A program made the position numbers and the translations under genes. From Neodontobutis hainanensis (taxonomy: Eukaryota > Chordata > Actinopteri > Gobiiformes > Odontobutidae), in contig JALDNG010000091.1 of the NCBI GenBank assembly GCA_024349245.1, forward strand, positions 483,501 through 547,500: 64,000 nt of DNA. The letters run 5' to 3'. Of this stretch, positions 48,740 through 60,376 are shown in pieces (the first letter of the stretch is position 1; each line of letters starts with the position of its first letter). The notes beneath the pieces were generated by a model. It saw only the letters and a program-made list of their open reading frames with translations, ran no database searches and was not told where the DNA came from.

Positions 48740-49458
48740 TAGGGGTGTGACGGTTATTATATAACCGTGTGATCGGCGTTATAGTTGAACACCGTCATTA
48801 GAACTCTATAACCGTCAAAACCGTGTCATTAAAATATTTTTTACAAACATTTTTTATCAAAAATTATTTTCATTTTTTTGATAGGATCATAACATGCGCA
48901 ATATATCGGGAGACATCTTTTTTACCACTTAATGAAGTTTTGTAAATCGTCAGACATGATATTTACCACTTCATTAAATTTTGCTTTGTAGAAAACCTTT
49001 CTTAAAAACAAATTTCGTTTTGTACAAATGTTATCTTAATTTTAATAAATGTTTCAACCAATTGCATGTATTTTAATAAATAAAAAGCAAATATAGCAGA
49101 CAATGATAACCGTGACATGGAAGCGCCACCGCGCCGTGTTCACTTGCAAAATGAAAATGAAACTCAGCATACCTTAGCATTAGCAATTTCGTGAAGAAAG
49201 GTAAAACCATGGATCTCGTTGCGAAAAAAAAATGTTACATCGCCTATATGGGCACATTTCGGGTTTAAACCAGATGGCAACGGAAAACCAGAAAATCTTG
49301 ATGAACCTCTGTGCAGAATATGTGGAAAAACGGTATTTGTTACAAATGCCAACACAACTAATCCCCGTAACCATCTTACCCCCCCCCCGCTCCGTCAACC
49401 GTCACATTTGACTCATGTCATAACCGTCATCACCAATTCTTAAACCGGCACACCCCTA
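48740..49458 (+). mobile_element. Non-autonomous hAT element with a BED-finger remnant
   Basis: 719 bp flanked by imperfect terminal inverted repeats: TAGGGGTGTGACGGTT at the left, and the complement of TAGGGGTGTGCCGGTT at the right. The flanking 8-mers GTCATCAC and ATCATCAC match at 7 of 8 positions, as expected of a hAT duplication, though the surrounding repeat weakens this. Several AACCGTC/GACGGTT motifs lie near both ends. An internal ATG at 49209 opens a short frame. With a one-base shift in an A9 run (49223-49231) the sequence reads SPIWAHFGFK ... CRICGKTVFVTNANTTNPRN, a ZBED-type zinc finger. The catalytic region of the transposase is absent, so the copy depends on a relative for movement. 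Confidence 0.85.
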
Positions 49459-50191
49459 ATCATCACCGTCATCATCATCACCGTCATCGCCGTCAACACC
49501 GTCATCATCATCATCCTCATCACCGTCATCATCATCATCACCGTCATCATCCTCATCACTGTCATCAACACCATCACCGTCATCATTCTCATCATCATCA
49601 TCATCATTCTCATCACCATCATCATCCTCATTATTCTCCTCATCGTCACCATCATCCTCATCACCGTCATCATCATCATCCTCATCACCGTTATCATCAT
49701 CATCATCCTCATCATCATCATCCTCATTCTCATCCTCATCATCATCATCCTCATCACCGTCATCATCCTCATCACCGTCATCATCCTCATCACCGTCATC
49801 ATCCTCATCATCATCGTCATCAACACCATCATCCTCATTCTCATCATCATCCTCATCACCGTCATCATCCTCCTCACCGTCATCATCATTCTCATCACCG
49901 TCATCATCATCATCATCATCACCGTCATCATCATCCTCATCACCGTTATCATCATCATCATCATCCTCATCACCGTCATCATCCTCATCCTCATCACCGT
50001 TATCATCATCCTCATCACCATCATCATCCTCATCACCGTCATCATCATCCTCATCACCATCATCATCCTCATCACTGTCATCATCATCCTCATCACTGTC
50101 ATCATCATCCTCATCATCCTCACCGTCATCATTCTCATCACCATCATCATCATCATCATCATCCTCATTCTCATCACTGTCATCATCATCC

Positions 50192-50222
<31 letters not shown>

Positions 50223-50710
50223 TCTCATCACTGTCATCATCCTCATCACCGTCATCATCGTCATCATCATCGTCATCAACACCATCATCCTCATTCTCAT
50301 CATCATCCTCATCACCGTTATCCTCATCACCGTCATCATCCTCATCACCGTCATCCTCATCAGTCTTCATTATCATCATCATCCTCATCATCACCATCCT
50401 CATCGTCATCATCATCCTCATTATTCTCCTCATCGTCACCATCATCCTCATCACCGTCATCATCATCACATCATCCTCATCATCATCATCACCATCCTCA
50501 CCGTCATCATCATCATCCTCATCATCAATGCCATCATCCTCATCATCATCATCATAATCCTCATCATCATCACCACCGTCGTCATCATCATCCTCATCAT
50601 CATCATCATAATCCTCATCATCCTCATCACCATCATCACCTTCACAGTCATCATCATCATCACCGTCCTCATCATCACCAACATCCTCGCTCTCCTCTTC
50701 ATCACCAGTG
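49459..50710. repeat. TCA/TCC minisatellite array, second part
   Basis: Continuation of the TCA array after the hAT insertion, with more GTCATCATCCTCATCACC blocks. It ends in CATCCTCGCTCTCCTCTTCA. The minus strand has a long Asp/Glu frame. Its only non-repeat residues are a short stretch at the start, and I do not treat it as a gene. Confidence 0.93.
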
Positions 50711-51743
50711 TCTAGGCGAAGCACACAACTTATCCATCTTGATCTAGTATTTCATGATTAAACTTCTGACATGTCTGAACAAGAATAATCACTAGTTCTG
50801 TAGATGTTTGGAGTTTTTTCCGTTTTTTTAAGGTGAGCTTAGTTGCGTTTGGAGGAAGTCTTCTGTGGCTTCAGCTCCAATTAAAATATTCAGGCTTCAA
50901 CAGGAACGGGACTGTTTATGCAAATATGTCCTACAGCACAAGGTTCTTGGCCAAAGCATAAATACTTGTGTTGCCAAAATTTATGACACAATTTAGGTTG
51001 AGCAGGTTAAAACTGAGCTTTACTTCTCGCCAAAAGCAAGGCAAATGTATTTATACAAAACAATTTTACAGAAATGAAAGACATATTTAAAGTACGCAGA
51101 CAAGATTTAGAACCAACATAAGTAAAATACAGAATAAAAAAATGAAAAGATAAATAGTGATAAAAAACCTTTTTCAGTTGTATTTACGGAATGTAGGCGG
51201 AGCTAAAGAGGACGGTTTTGAACTTCTTTTTGAACATTGTTAAAGCTGTTCCAGACTTTTGTTGAAACTTGACCAGGTTTAGTTCTAACTCTGGGCTTGA
51301 GCAGAAGCCTGTCCCAAATGTTCTCAGAGTCCGAGGAGGCTCCTAAAGAAATGTCAACTTCACCTGATTGGTGTCTAAGCGAACAACGTGATGTGAACAT
51401 TTACATGCTCTTCCACTAGAGGGCAGTATCACGCTAAATACGAAAGAACATAGTCATGTTGCAGGTTTTCCATCGAAGGTAATAGCGATGGATAAACATT
51501 TGAAAAGAAAAAGTTGTCCATCTGACCTGATCCTGAAGAAAGTTTTGACCCAGATAAAGGCTCGCGCCTGAGCAGTGGCAGAAGAAAGCCATAAAAAGTT
51601 AAGCTCAAATACAATACAATAAAAGTTAGTGTTAGTGTGCCTTTGGATTCACTTAAACTGGGAAACCAACCGAGACAAACTACTTCAGTTCTGCTCCCTT
51701 CTCCACAACCTGTCTGTGCGAGGTGGGCTTTTCAAGCTCTACG
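50711..51743. other. Intergenic, nothing recognised
   Basis: Single-copy-looking sequence with short frames only. The phrase CCACTAGAGGGCAGTATCACGC near 51415 is a weak CTCF-like string. No repeat boundary or coding similarity is seen. Confidence 0.5.
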
Positions 51744-52724
51744 GTACGGAGCCCCTCTGGTCACACTATGTCAAAAAAATATATATATATATGTAACTAA
51801 GTCGTGGCCTCAAGATAAGTAAATATGAATAAATATAAAAGGAGAATGCACAATGGAGCAGCTTTTCTCCCGAAAGCATGCACGCTAACTCACAGACACA
51901 GACATGCTTTTCCAAAATGTCAAACACTTCAATAAATAATTAATAAACCAGTCTGTACACTACTATAGACTATCTTAAAATCATAATCAGAAATACTTTA
52001 TTGATCTTTATTGATATCGATAACCTTTGTTATTTAAATGGACCTTGTGCTGTAGTGCAATGTAATACTTCACATTCTGTGCAATATTATCTGTTTTAAT
52101 ATTCAGTGTAATATAGTTTGCTGCAGTTCTGCTTCTATTTATTTACTAGTACTGTTCATCACAATCAATTCAATTCTGTTAATACAGTAATGTAAATCTT
52201 GTAGGCTGCATATCCATGGTCCTTTATAACTCTTATTTATATTTTATAGCATATATTTATAATTTTTACATGTGTATAGGCTACTTGTTTATTTACCAAC
52301 TTATATTATCATTTATATTTCTTTAAATGTCTTGATGTGCACATCAACTGTGACAAAACAATTGTCCCCTGGGTTATCGATATCAATAAAGATCAATAAA
52401 GTATTTCTGATTATGATTTTAAGATAGTCTACAGTAGTGTGCAGACTGGTTTATTAATTATTGAAGTGTTTGACATTTTGGAAAAGCATGTCTGTGTAGC
52501 CTACGATAAAACGTCAGCAGAGGGCGTTGTAGGCTTAGGTCACCTCCATCTGGCTGTATGTATGAGCCTTATGGGTGGCAGAGTTAGCGTGCATGCTTTC
52601 GGGAGAAAAGCTGCTCCATTGTGCATTCTCCTTTTATATTTATTCATATTTACTCATCTCGTGGCCACGACTTAGTTACATATATTTTTTTTTTTGACAT
52701 AGTGTAACCAGAGGGGCTCCGTAC
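51744..52724. mobile_element. Fold-back element with long inverted arms
   Basis: The left arm (51744-52025, 282 bp) and right arm (52372-52724, 353 bp) are near-perfect reverse complements around a 346-bp loop. The outer ends are GTACGGAGCCCCTCTGG and its complement. Both arms contain the rare phrases GCATGCACGCTAACT and ATGCTTTTCCAAAATGTC and a TTTATTGATATCGATAACC inner end. The left arm lacks about 80 bp present in the right arm (between CTAACT and CACAGACATGC). The inner ends and loop contain a CTTTATTGATC tail and TGCAATATTA phrases, like the 3' ends of fish LINE or SINE copies. It could be a fold-back transposon or two head-to-head repeat copies. No coding capacity. Confidence 0.75.
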
Positions 52725-52875
52725 TATGTCAATAAAGACGAAAACTCAGACTTAGATCTTTTTGTGTGTCTTTCTTCAATTCCTGTAAGAATATTAACAT
52801 TGTGTTTAACTAAACAGGCCCAGGTTTCAGTAAACTGAGTAAATTCAGACTAGATTTTCATTATATTTGAATAAA

Positions 52876-53197
52876 TATTGTCACAGTCCGGCTCACAGCC
52901 TGTGGCAAAGAATGAGGGGACACAGACCAATAAAAGTATTTATTAACTAAACTAAGAACCATTAACTTTAACAAAGACAAATGAATGGGGTTTGAATCTG
53001 TTTGTGTGAAATGCCTGAGTGCAAACCTAAAGAAAACCACAAAGCACCATAACCAACCAAACCAACCCTGTAGGAGCTGAGAGAGCGAGGAGGATTAACA
53101 GGTGTTTAAATACCTGAGCCCAGGTGTCTCCAGGTACTCACGCCCCTCCTCTGCCTGCAGGAGGAACCAGCCAGGCAGAGGAGGGGCTGTGACAATA
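52876..53197. mobile_element. Candidate MITE with TATTGTCACAG ends
   Basis: TATTGTCACAG at the left and CTGTGACAATA at the right are perfect 11-bp inverted ends about 322 bp apart, with GCAGGAGG and CCTCCTCTGCCTG-like internal palindromic phrases near the right end. There is no coding capacity. The family is unknown to me and a chance pairing is not excluded. Confidence 0.45.
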
Positions 53198-53213
53198 TAG
53201 TCATTCATAAATA

Positions 53214-53303
53214 GTTTTTGTGACATTTTTTTTTGGTGGTGTGCCTTGTGACTTTTCTAAAGTAAAAGTGTGCCGCGGCTCAAAAAAGGTTGGTAAACAC
53301 TGC
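53214..53303 (-). mobile_element. Terminal remnant of a hAT element
   Basis: Reading the minus strand, CAGTGTTTACCAACCTTTTT is followed by a GAGCCGCGGCACACTTTTAC phrase. This is the characteristic start of widespread vertebrate hAT (Charlie-like) elements. Only about 90 bp is recognisable and the other end is not seen. Confidence 0.6.
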
Positions 53304-55234
53304 ATTAGAGCCGGCTGCCGCTCATTCTGACGAGCGGGAATCACCTGTCGAGAAAAATCCATGTTTTAAGTAGGACTCTTGGTATTGTGTTATTGGAATT
53401 TGTTATATCCTTATATTAATTCAAAGAGACACGGATACAGATTATATTTTAACAAGTAATGGCCAGGTTTTAATCCTTGCAAGAATTGAAGCAAAGCAGC
53501 ACAATATTACAGCGAGAGGTTTGCTTAAAGATGTAAACAGAACATGAGATTATATACAACACAGTGAGGCCTTGGTGAGAGGCGTTCACAATGGTCCAGG
53601 TGCAGACGTCTCAGGACAAGACATGTCTCAGTCTAGTTATGTCTACTTCATGGATTAACACGAAGGACATGACATGAATTTGACATGACCTGAAGAGAAC
53701 TATAAGCCCTCAGTAACAATAAACAGTAAAATTAAAATTTCTTATAACATATTGTCTGTTAAATGCAGCTTACTTTGTCTTTGAAAAGTCGTCTGTTCTT
53801 CTGTCCCTCACTGGGTCTTGTCTCCTTCGCAAAGAAACAAGAAACTTTCCAAACGCGTTTGTTTTTTTCTCGTGTTGCTAACGTTAGCTTGGGGGGTTTA
53901 ATTTTAGCGGCAACGTATCATGTGACCGGGACAAGCGTCAAGAGTGAGTCACAGACGGATGTAACAGAGGGAATCCGGTCATTTTTCAAAATAAAACATC
54001 GTTCAGACTCAGATAATAAATAAAACGAAAATAATATAAGTTTTTTCAAGAATTATTAAAACTAAAATACTTTCTTTAATAATGTCAGTTTTTCAATGAC
54101 ATAAAGACGGACCATAAGGTCTCTTTTTTGTAACGTGCCTCTTTTCCACAGAGCTGTAGTTTCCGCAGAGTTCCTCCAGAGGGCGCTAATGATCCAAATA
54201 AAAACCAAACCAACACTATTAGGCACAGTTCAAAATCTGTCTCCAAAAAAACGGCCTTAAAAAGTGAAAGTGTCGTTGTTCTCATTCTTTTGCTCCAGAA
54301 AACCTTAAAAACACAAACAGTGACAGAAACATTTACAACAAATGAAAAAGAAAAACTTAACAGTTTCTCACAGGTTTTCAAAAAAAATAAATAAAATAAA
54401 ACTAAACAAAACACAACTGTAGGGCTGAAAAACACTAAGGTAAAAGGATAATAAATTAAAAGTATGAAATGGTGTATAAATAAAATTTAGATTAGTTTAA
54501 AAAGGAGCTACAGACGGAGAAAGTTTAAAATTCTTTAATTTTCTAAATCTTTTACGACGTCTGACTTTGTCCTGTTCCTCTTTTACCAAAAAATACTTAT
54601 TTTTTGTTTCTTTCTCTGCAGGCTGAGAGAGCGCCCCACACTGCCCTAAAGCTGCACTACACCTCAAACTGAGACAAAGAGCTGAGGCATTAACACAACT
54701 TTAACCAAGACAAAAAAGAAATGAACAAATGTAAGAATGAATATTATAATCAGAGTTTTCAGAGATGATCTTTGAAGACAGGCCCTGTCCCTGAAAAAGT
54801 GAAAAATTGTGAGTTCGTCTTGTTGTTTAGATTCACAAGAGACTGTCTCCGTCGATCACACGTGAATAATAAAATGTGTTCTTTCTTCATCTATAACCTG
54901 AAACGGCTCCTGTGAGCGGCAGAGACCGAGCTGAAACTGTTACTGCTCTGTTTGTGGGTCAGTCACTGAAACATGACCAGGCCATGATACTTTATACATT
55001 TAAATGTTGTTTAGTTTAGTGTCACATGTTCCAATAACTGTAGCTTCAGTATTAGAGCAATAATCAGCGTCACCGCAGGAGGCTCCGTCCTTCTCAGTAA
55101 AACCTCCGGGATTTTCATGAACAACGCAGCCATTGTGGGTCAAATGTGGGTCCGTCTGAAAGGGCCTCTGTCTTGTGTTCGTAATGACTCAGACTGAGGC
55201 CTGCCCCCTGTGTTTACACTCACATGGTCCTGAC
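53304..55234. other. Intergenic, nothing recognised
   Basis: No coding exon or clear repeat boundary. Short frames only. 53760-54020 is a somewhat longer open frame without family similarity. Confidence 0.5.
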
Positions 55235-55505
55235 CCGGTCCTGATCCGGCCCTGACCTGGTCCTGACCCGATTCTGGTCCTGACCTGGTTCTGGTCTAGG
55301 TCCTGACCTGGTTCTGGTCCTGACCCAGTCCTGACTCGGTCTTGATCCGGCCCTGGCCTGGTCCTGACCCGATTCAGGCCCGTGACCTGGTTCTGGTCCT
55401 GACCCGGCTCTGACCCGGTCCTGACCTGGTCCTGGTCCTGACTTGGTCCTGACTCGGTCTTCATCCGGCCCTGACCTGGTCCTGACCCGGCTCTGACCCG
55501 GTCCT
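55235..55505. repeat. 11-12 bp CCTGACCCGGT array
   Basis: About 24 units of CCTGACCCGGT, CCTGATCCGGC and CCTGACCTGGT with interspersed CTGGTT. It is related in form to the other CTGGT-based arrays. Minus-strand frames rich in Gln/Asp/Arg/Pro/Gly are repeat-derived. Confidence 0.85.
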
Positions 55506-57564
55506 GAGCACAGCTGTCTCTGGGAGGTATGTTGTTGGAAGTGACTTTTATAAATAGTGCTGTACACAGAAGGTCAGAGGTCATAAGAGCATCCTTCGAG
55601 TGTGTCACTGAAGAACCCTGTGCAGACCTGGATCTGCAGCGTCGAGCAGCTGCGTTATAAACTTCATGTAAGTGACGTAACCAGGAAGTGTTTTGGTGAG
55701 AAACGTGCTCTGACTGAAGTGTGACCTCCACAGAGCAGCAGCAGTGTCCTTCAGAGACAGTTCCTGCTGCTGCAGAGACCCTTTACGGAACATTTACAGA
55801 AACAGTAAGTGACAGGCCCTGGAGCCCCCCCAGTGCCTCTGTCCTCCTTCTGTCTCCCGTCTCTGTCTGACCTCCACACTGTCCTTCACACACTCACATG
55901 CCTCTGTCGCAGCTGCGGTTCATTCACTAAAATCCCACTCTCAGTTTGTCCTCGTGACTCTGGGGGGGCTTCCCTGTGTGACGTCAGCAGAGCACGAGGA
56001 TACAGCGCTAGAAGAAGAAGAAGAAGAAGAGGAGGAGGTCCTTTAAAACAAAAATCCGAGAGATCCCAGTGACGCCTCTCTCTGACACTGCTCTCATATT
56101 TGTCCAGACTCCGAGCTGCATTAGCGATATAACGGGGGCGTGGCTTCTCCCGTGACGTCACCTCCCTCTTTTTAAAGCCGCTGCACGTACGGTCCTCTCA
56201 GACCGACTCAGACTCACGCAGCGACGTACGGACACTCAGCATTAATACATCCGCGTGACTGTGCGCACCGTTACTTCACGTTTTCTCCTTTTCGTTTGTC
56301 TCGGATGGAGCTTGGTCTCCCTCTCGAGCCCCTCCGGCCACAGCTCCAGCCCCGCGGCGTCTGAAGCTCTCCGCAGCCGGGCTCCGCGCACCCAAACCCC
56401 GCAGGATTCCTCTGAACAGGCCGCCGAGGACCACTCCTCCGTGAAGTCCCATGCGATTCTTCAGACTCACATTCAAGTGTTTCGTGGATTGTTTTTGAAG
56501 GTCGCTGTGCGTTTTGTGGCGTTTACTTATTCCTTTTTTTTTAATTTTCATAATCTTTCAAAACCCCATTCATTCTTAATATTACGATTGTTTGATTTTT
56601 GAACGTTTTTCTGAGATTAAAAGAACTCCAATCCGGGCTGTACGTGACTGAAGCAGCGAAGGGCACAGAACTGAAGAAAGAGCAGATTTTTGACGCGAAG
56701 CAGCTGCGTTTTTGGGTCGAGCCCCGAGCGAAGGGATCAGCGGTGACAGGTGAGCGCTGTCCCCGCTGCAGAGACACGGGACACGGCGCTTTTCTGGCGC
56801 TAAAGCCGCGAGAGAAAGAAGCGGGGATTAACGGGACGTAAATACGAGCGGTGTATGAGCGGTTATTAGTGACTTATAACTGGATTTAGACCGATTTCTG
56901 ATCCGGTTAACGGCCACACCATTTTCAAAACGCATTTATGTTTCGAACTAGTTTTAAAAATTGGATTTTAAACATTTAATTCACAAATTACTGCCTGTTT
57001 TAACGTTGTTGATTGGATTTGGACTGCTTCCATAAAGTGGGTTTTGGACATATTGCTGTTTTTATGATTGAAAAAGACTAAATTAGTTCGTAATTGTTTG
57101 TAATTGTAACTGTGAAGCTGATTCCAGTTTCTTAGTTTGATAAGAAGTGGTTTCTGGACAGTTTTTGGCGTTAATTTAAATAAATTTGGGACTAAGATCT
57201 TCTAAATTGGCTAAATTGGTTTTGGACAGCTATAAGTTCATGTCCTTGCTAACAATCCTCCGGACGACTATTTTTGGTTATTGATTATTATTTTTAATAA
57301 TGTTGTACGGCTAACCGCTAACTGCTCAAGTCAGAAGAAAAGTTTGACTATTTTCCAAAAGATTTTAAGCAGTCTTTTACGTCAAAAATCTGCTCATCAG
57401 AAGTTTTGAACTGATTTGAACTCTGAAATCCTGATTGAAAAGTGTTTTAAAAAAGTTTTAAAGTGCATTTTGGACTCGGAAACTGATTTTGAACGTCTGG
57501 GCGTTCCTTGGGAGAGGCTTTTAATTGTTTTTGACTCAAACTCGGTCAGATTTAAACAGTTCCG
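55506..57564 (+). promoter_or_regulatory. SLC6A8 upstream / 5' UTR region
   Basis: GC-richer DNA from about 55.8 to 56.8 kb, with an AAGAAGAAGAAGAGGAGGAG run near 56014. A TTTAAA TATA-like string lies at 56171-56176, followed by CpG-rich sequence. A clean donor, GACAG/GTGAGC, lies at 56749/56750 and would close a non-coding first exon. The remaining sequence to 57564 is AT-rich and would be intron plus the 5' end of the coding exon. The transcription start is inferred, not shown. Confidence 0.4.
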
Positions 57565-57883
57565 ATGGAAAAGCAGTCTCTACCTGACTCGTCCTGTTCG
57601 TTAGCGCTTCTCGATGAAACAAAAAATGGCCATTTAGTGTCGAACGGTGGCGGACATTACCCCGCCGCTAATGGCTCCCTCCTCACAACCGTCGCGATGG
57701 GGGGCGTGGCATGTCCCGTCCCGGAGAAAAAAGGGGGCGTGGTCGCGGGGGCGGGGCCTGGCGGGTATCCGGAGCGGGAAACATGGACGCGGCAGATGGA
57801 CTTCATTATGAGCTGCGTGGGATTTGCTGTCGGACTCGGAAACGTCTGGCGGTTCCCGTATCTGTGCTACAAGAACGGAGGAG
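57565..57883 (+). CDS. slc6a8: SLC6A8 creatine transporter, first coding exon
   Basis: ATG at 57565. The open frame runs 106 codons plus one base to a GTGAGG donor at 57884. The N-terminal 69 residues are a Gly/Pro-rich cytoplasmic tail (MEKQSLPDSSC...), followed by RETWTRQMDFIMSCVGFAVG and LGNVWRFPYLCYKNGG. That is transmembrane segment 1 with the sodium/chloride symporter signature (WRFPYLCYKNGGG), and it matches SLC6A8 rather than the taurine or GABA transporters (TWTRQMDFIMSCVG). SLC6A8 imports creatine with Na+ and Cl-. The next exon, expected to begin with VFLIPY-like residues, was not found before 64000, so intron 1 exceeds 6.1 kb and the rest lies beyond the window. Confidence 0.92.
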
Positions 57884-58331
57884 GTGAGGAAACACGCACA
57901 AACACAAAAAAATAATGCGACAAACTTTAAAACATGAACAGTTCATGACTAAACACTCAGAAAACATGAACAGAGGAAACACGCACAAACTGCAGAGACC
58001 TTAATCTGTAAATGTTACACAAAAAATATATATATATAAACTACACCCACATAACTACTTAAGCTCCGCCTATTTTTCTAAAAAAATACAAGACCTGCTT
58101 TAGTCCTGGTTTGAACCTGGTTTAGTCCTGGTTTAGACGTGGTTTGACCTCAGGTAGGGTTGGGTCAGGTAACCTCAGGTGAGTCTGTGTCAGATGCAGG
58201 TGAACGTCAACACCTGAACAAAGGCGAGTCCAGTGTCTGTTTGAACACTCATTAGGTTGATCTGAACCAAACCTTCAGGTGAAAACTCCAGGATGTGGTT
58301 CAGTCCAAACAGCCACTCTTTGGTCTCGGTC

Positions 58332-58984
58332 TGAACCAAACTGGACTGAACTGAACCGAACTGAACCAAACTGGACTGAACTGAACCAAACTGAACCAAA
58401 TTGGACTAAACTGAACCAAACCAAACTGAACCAAACTGAACCAAACTGAACCAAACTGAACCAAACTTGACTGAACTGAACCAAACTGAACCAAACTTGA
58501 CTGAACTGAACCGAACTGAACCAAACTGGACTGAACTGAACCGAACTGAACCGAACTGAACCAAACTGAACTGAACCAAACTGAACTGAACTGAACTGAA
58601 CTGGACCAAACTGGACCAAACTGGACTGAACTGAACCAAACTGGACTGAACTGAACTGGACTGAACTGAAACAAACTGAACCAAACTGGACTGAACTGAA
58701 CCAAACTGGACTGAACTGAACCGAACTGAACCAAACTGAACTGAACTGGACCAAACTGGACCAAACTGAACCAAACTGAACCGAACCAAACTGAACCAAA
58801 CTGAACCAAACTGGACCAAACTGGACTGAACTGAACCAAACTGGACTGAACTGAACCAAACTGAACCAAACTGGACTGAACTGAACCAAACTGAACCAAA
58901 CTGAACCAAACTGAACTGAACCAAACTGAACCAAACTGAACCAAACTGAACCAAACTGGACCAAACTGGAATGAACTGAACTAA
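58332..58984. repeat. CTGAACCAAA minisatellite array
   Basis: About 650 bp of a 10-bp unit, CTGAACCAAA, mixed with 5-bp CTGAA and CTGGA steps (ACTGGACTGAACTGAACCAA blocks). Minus-strand Phe/Gly/Ser/Val/Gln/Trp frames are repeat-derived. Confidence 0.95.
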
Positions 58985-59452
58985 GGTCTGGTTCATTTTA
59001 TGGTGTTTAACAGATTTCTGTCTTTAAATTGGTTCAGAAGCTATTTAAGGATCATTTCAACCGCATGCCTAAAATTTTCCCTAAAGTTATTTTTGAAGAT
59101 TTTCTTTGCGAAGTGTTTGGACTGATTCAAACTAAAGCCTCTTTAAAAGCAGCTCACATTAAAACACTTTAAAACATATTTTCAGACATATTTGATTGGT
59201 TTAAAAGTAATTTCTGACTTGATAGTAAAATAAATAGTTCTATACTTTTACATTTTCAAGTAAATATTGAAAAATGATCAAATATGATAAAATGAATTTG
59301 AAGCAAATTCAACACAGCTCTTTCTAAAGGTCAACCTGCTTCTGGGAGCTTCAACATCTTGCTTTTTCAAATATCCAGTATTTCTTTGGTAAATGTTGTT
59401 ATTTTAAAATGTAATTTTCGGCCCTCCACGTGTTCTTTCCTCTGCATCCTTC

Positions 59453-59537
59453 CCTTATGTCCTTAGTTATGTCCTTAGTTATGTCCTTAGTTATGTCCTT
59501 AGTTACGTCCTTAGTTACGTCCTTAGTTATGTCCTTG
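59453..59537. repeat. 12-bp TATGTCCTTAGT tandem repeat
   Basis: Seven copies of TTATGTCCTTAG/TTACGTCCTTAG in tandem, the last one breaking into TCCTTGATGG. Confidence 0.95.
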
Positions 59538-60315
59538 ATGGATTCCTTCATTAAAGCTGAGAAATGGTTCATGTCACCTGCCGTTTTGTTCAGGATTGTG
59601 GGATTTATGCAGAAAAGATTAAAAAAGACAGAAGAGAGACAGAAGAGGGACAGAGGAGACGTTTAGGACTAAGGAGCATGATTTAGTCACCTGGAAAAGG
59701 TCTGGTTCTCACAGAAATCTGGTTCAGACCAGACTCAGCAGGACTCGGGACAGGAGACAGAGAATAGGAGGAGGTCCGGTTCTCACAGAAAGGTCGCTCT
59801 GATTTATCCTCATCGTTGTTACAGCTCAGAAATGTGGCGTCTGTTCACCAGGAGGAACATGAACAGACAACATTACCAACGACAGAAAGACAAGAGAAGT
59901 CCAAATAAGCTCCTAATGTCGTGAAACTGCACTGTTTTTGCGAGATGTCTCTTTTGGGTAATAAAAGTCTAAAGTTTGGAAATCACAGTTATAGGTTTTT
60001 GTCGGTCCATGAAAGTTGCTGCTCGCTCGGTTTGTCTTGCGTCACTCGAGAGGACATCTACGGCTAAAGACAGAGTCCATTGTTTCTTGATGTATCTTAT
60101 AACATTATTATTTTTCACATGTGGGGCGTACTCTGAGTTGTCTCCTGATGACACATGTCTAAGGTATTTTATGAAGCACTTTGCCAGGATATATTTTTCA
60201 GGCCACCTTTTTAAACAACAGAAGTTGCACCACACTTCTCACATGATCAGAGCAGAAACATTATTAAAATGTGCTTTATTTCTGATATTAACCCGGTGCT
60301 TTCTGCTTAAACCCC

Positions 60316-60376
60316 TCAGGTCCGGGGTCAGGTCCGGGGTCAGGACCGGGGTCAGGTCCAGGGTCAGGTCCTGGAG
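60316..60376. repeat. 12-bp GGTCCGGGGTCA tandem repeat
   Basis: Five imperfect copies of AGGTCCGGGGTC, ending in AGGTCCTGGAG. Confidence 0.85.

Noticed and set aside
53400..53760. Possible LTR-like stretch
   Set aside because: No paired direct repeat, primer-binding site or polypurine tract was found.
56255..56602. Open frame with a signal-peptide-like start (SRFLLFVCLGWSLVSLSS) upstream of SLC6A8
   Set aside because: It has no ATG in frame (only GTG), no recognised family, and lies in the GC-rich 5' region of SLC6A8. More likely 5' UTR or promoter DNA.
58275..58996. Minus-strand Phe/Gly/Ser/Val/Trp frames
   Set aside because: They are products of the CTGAACCAAA array in SLC6A8 intron 1.
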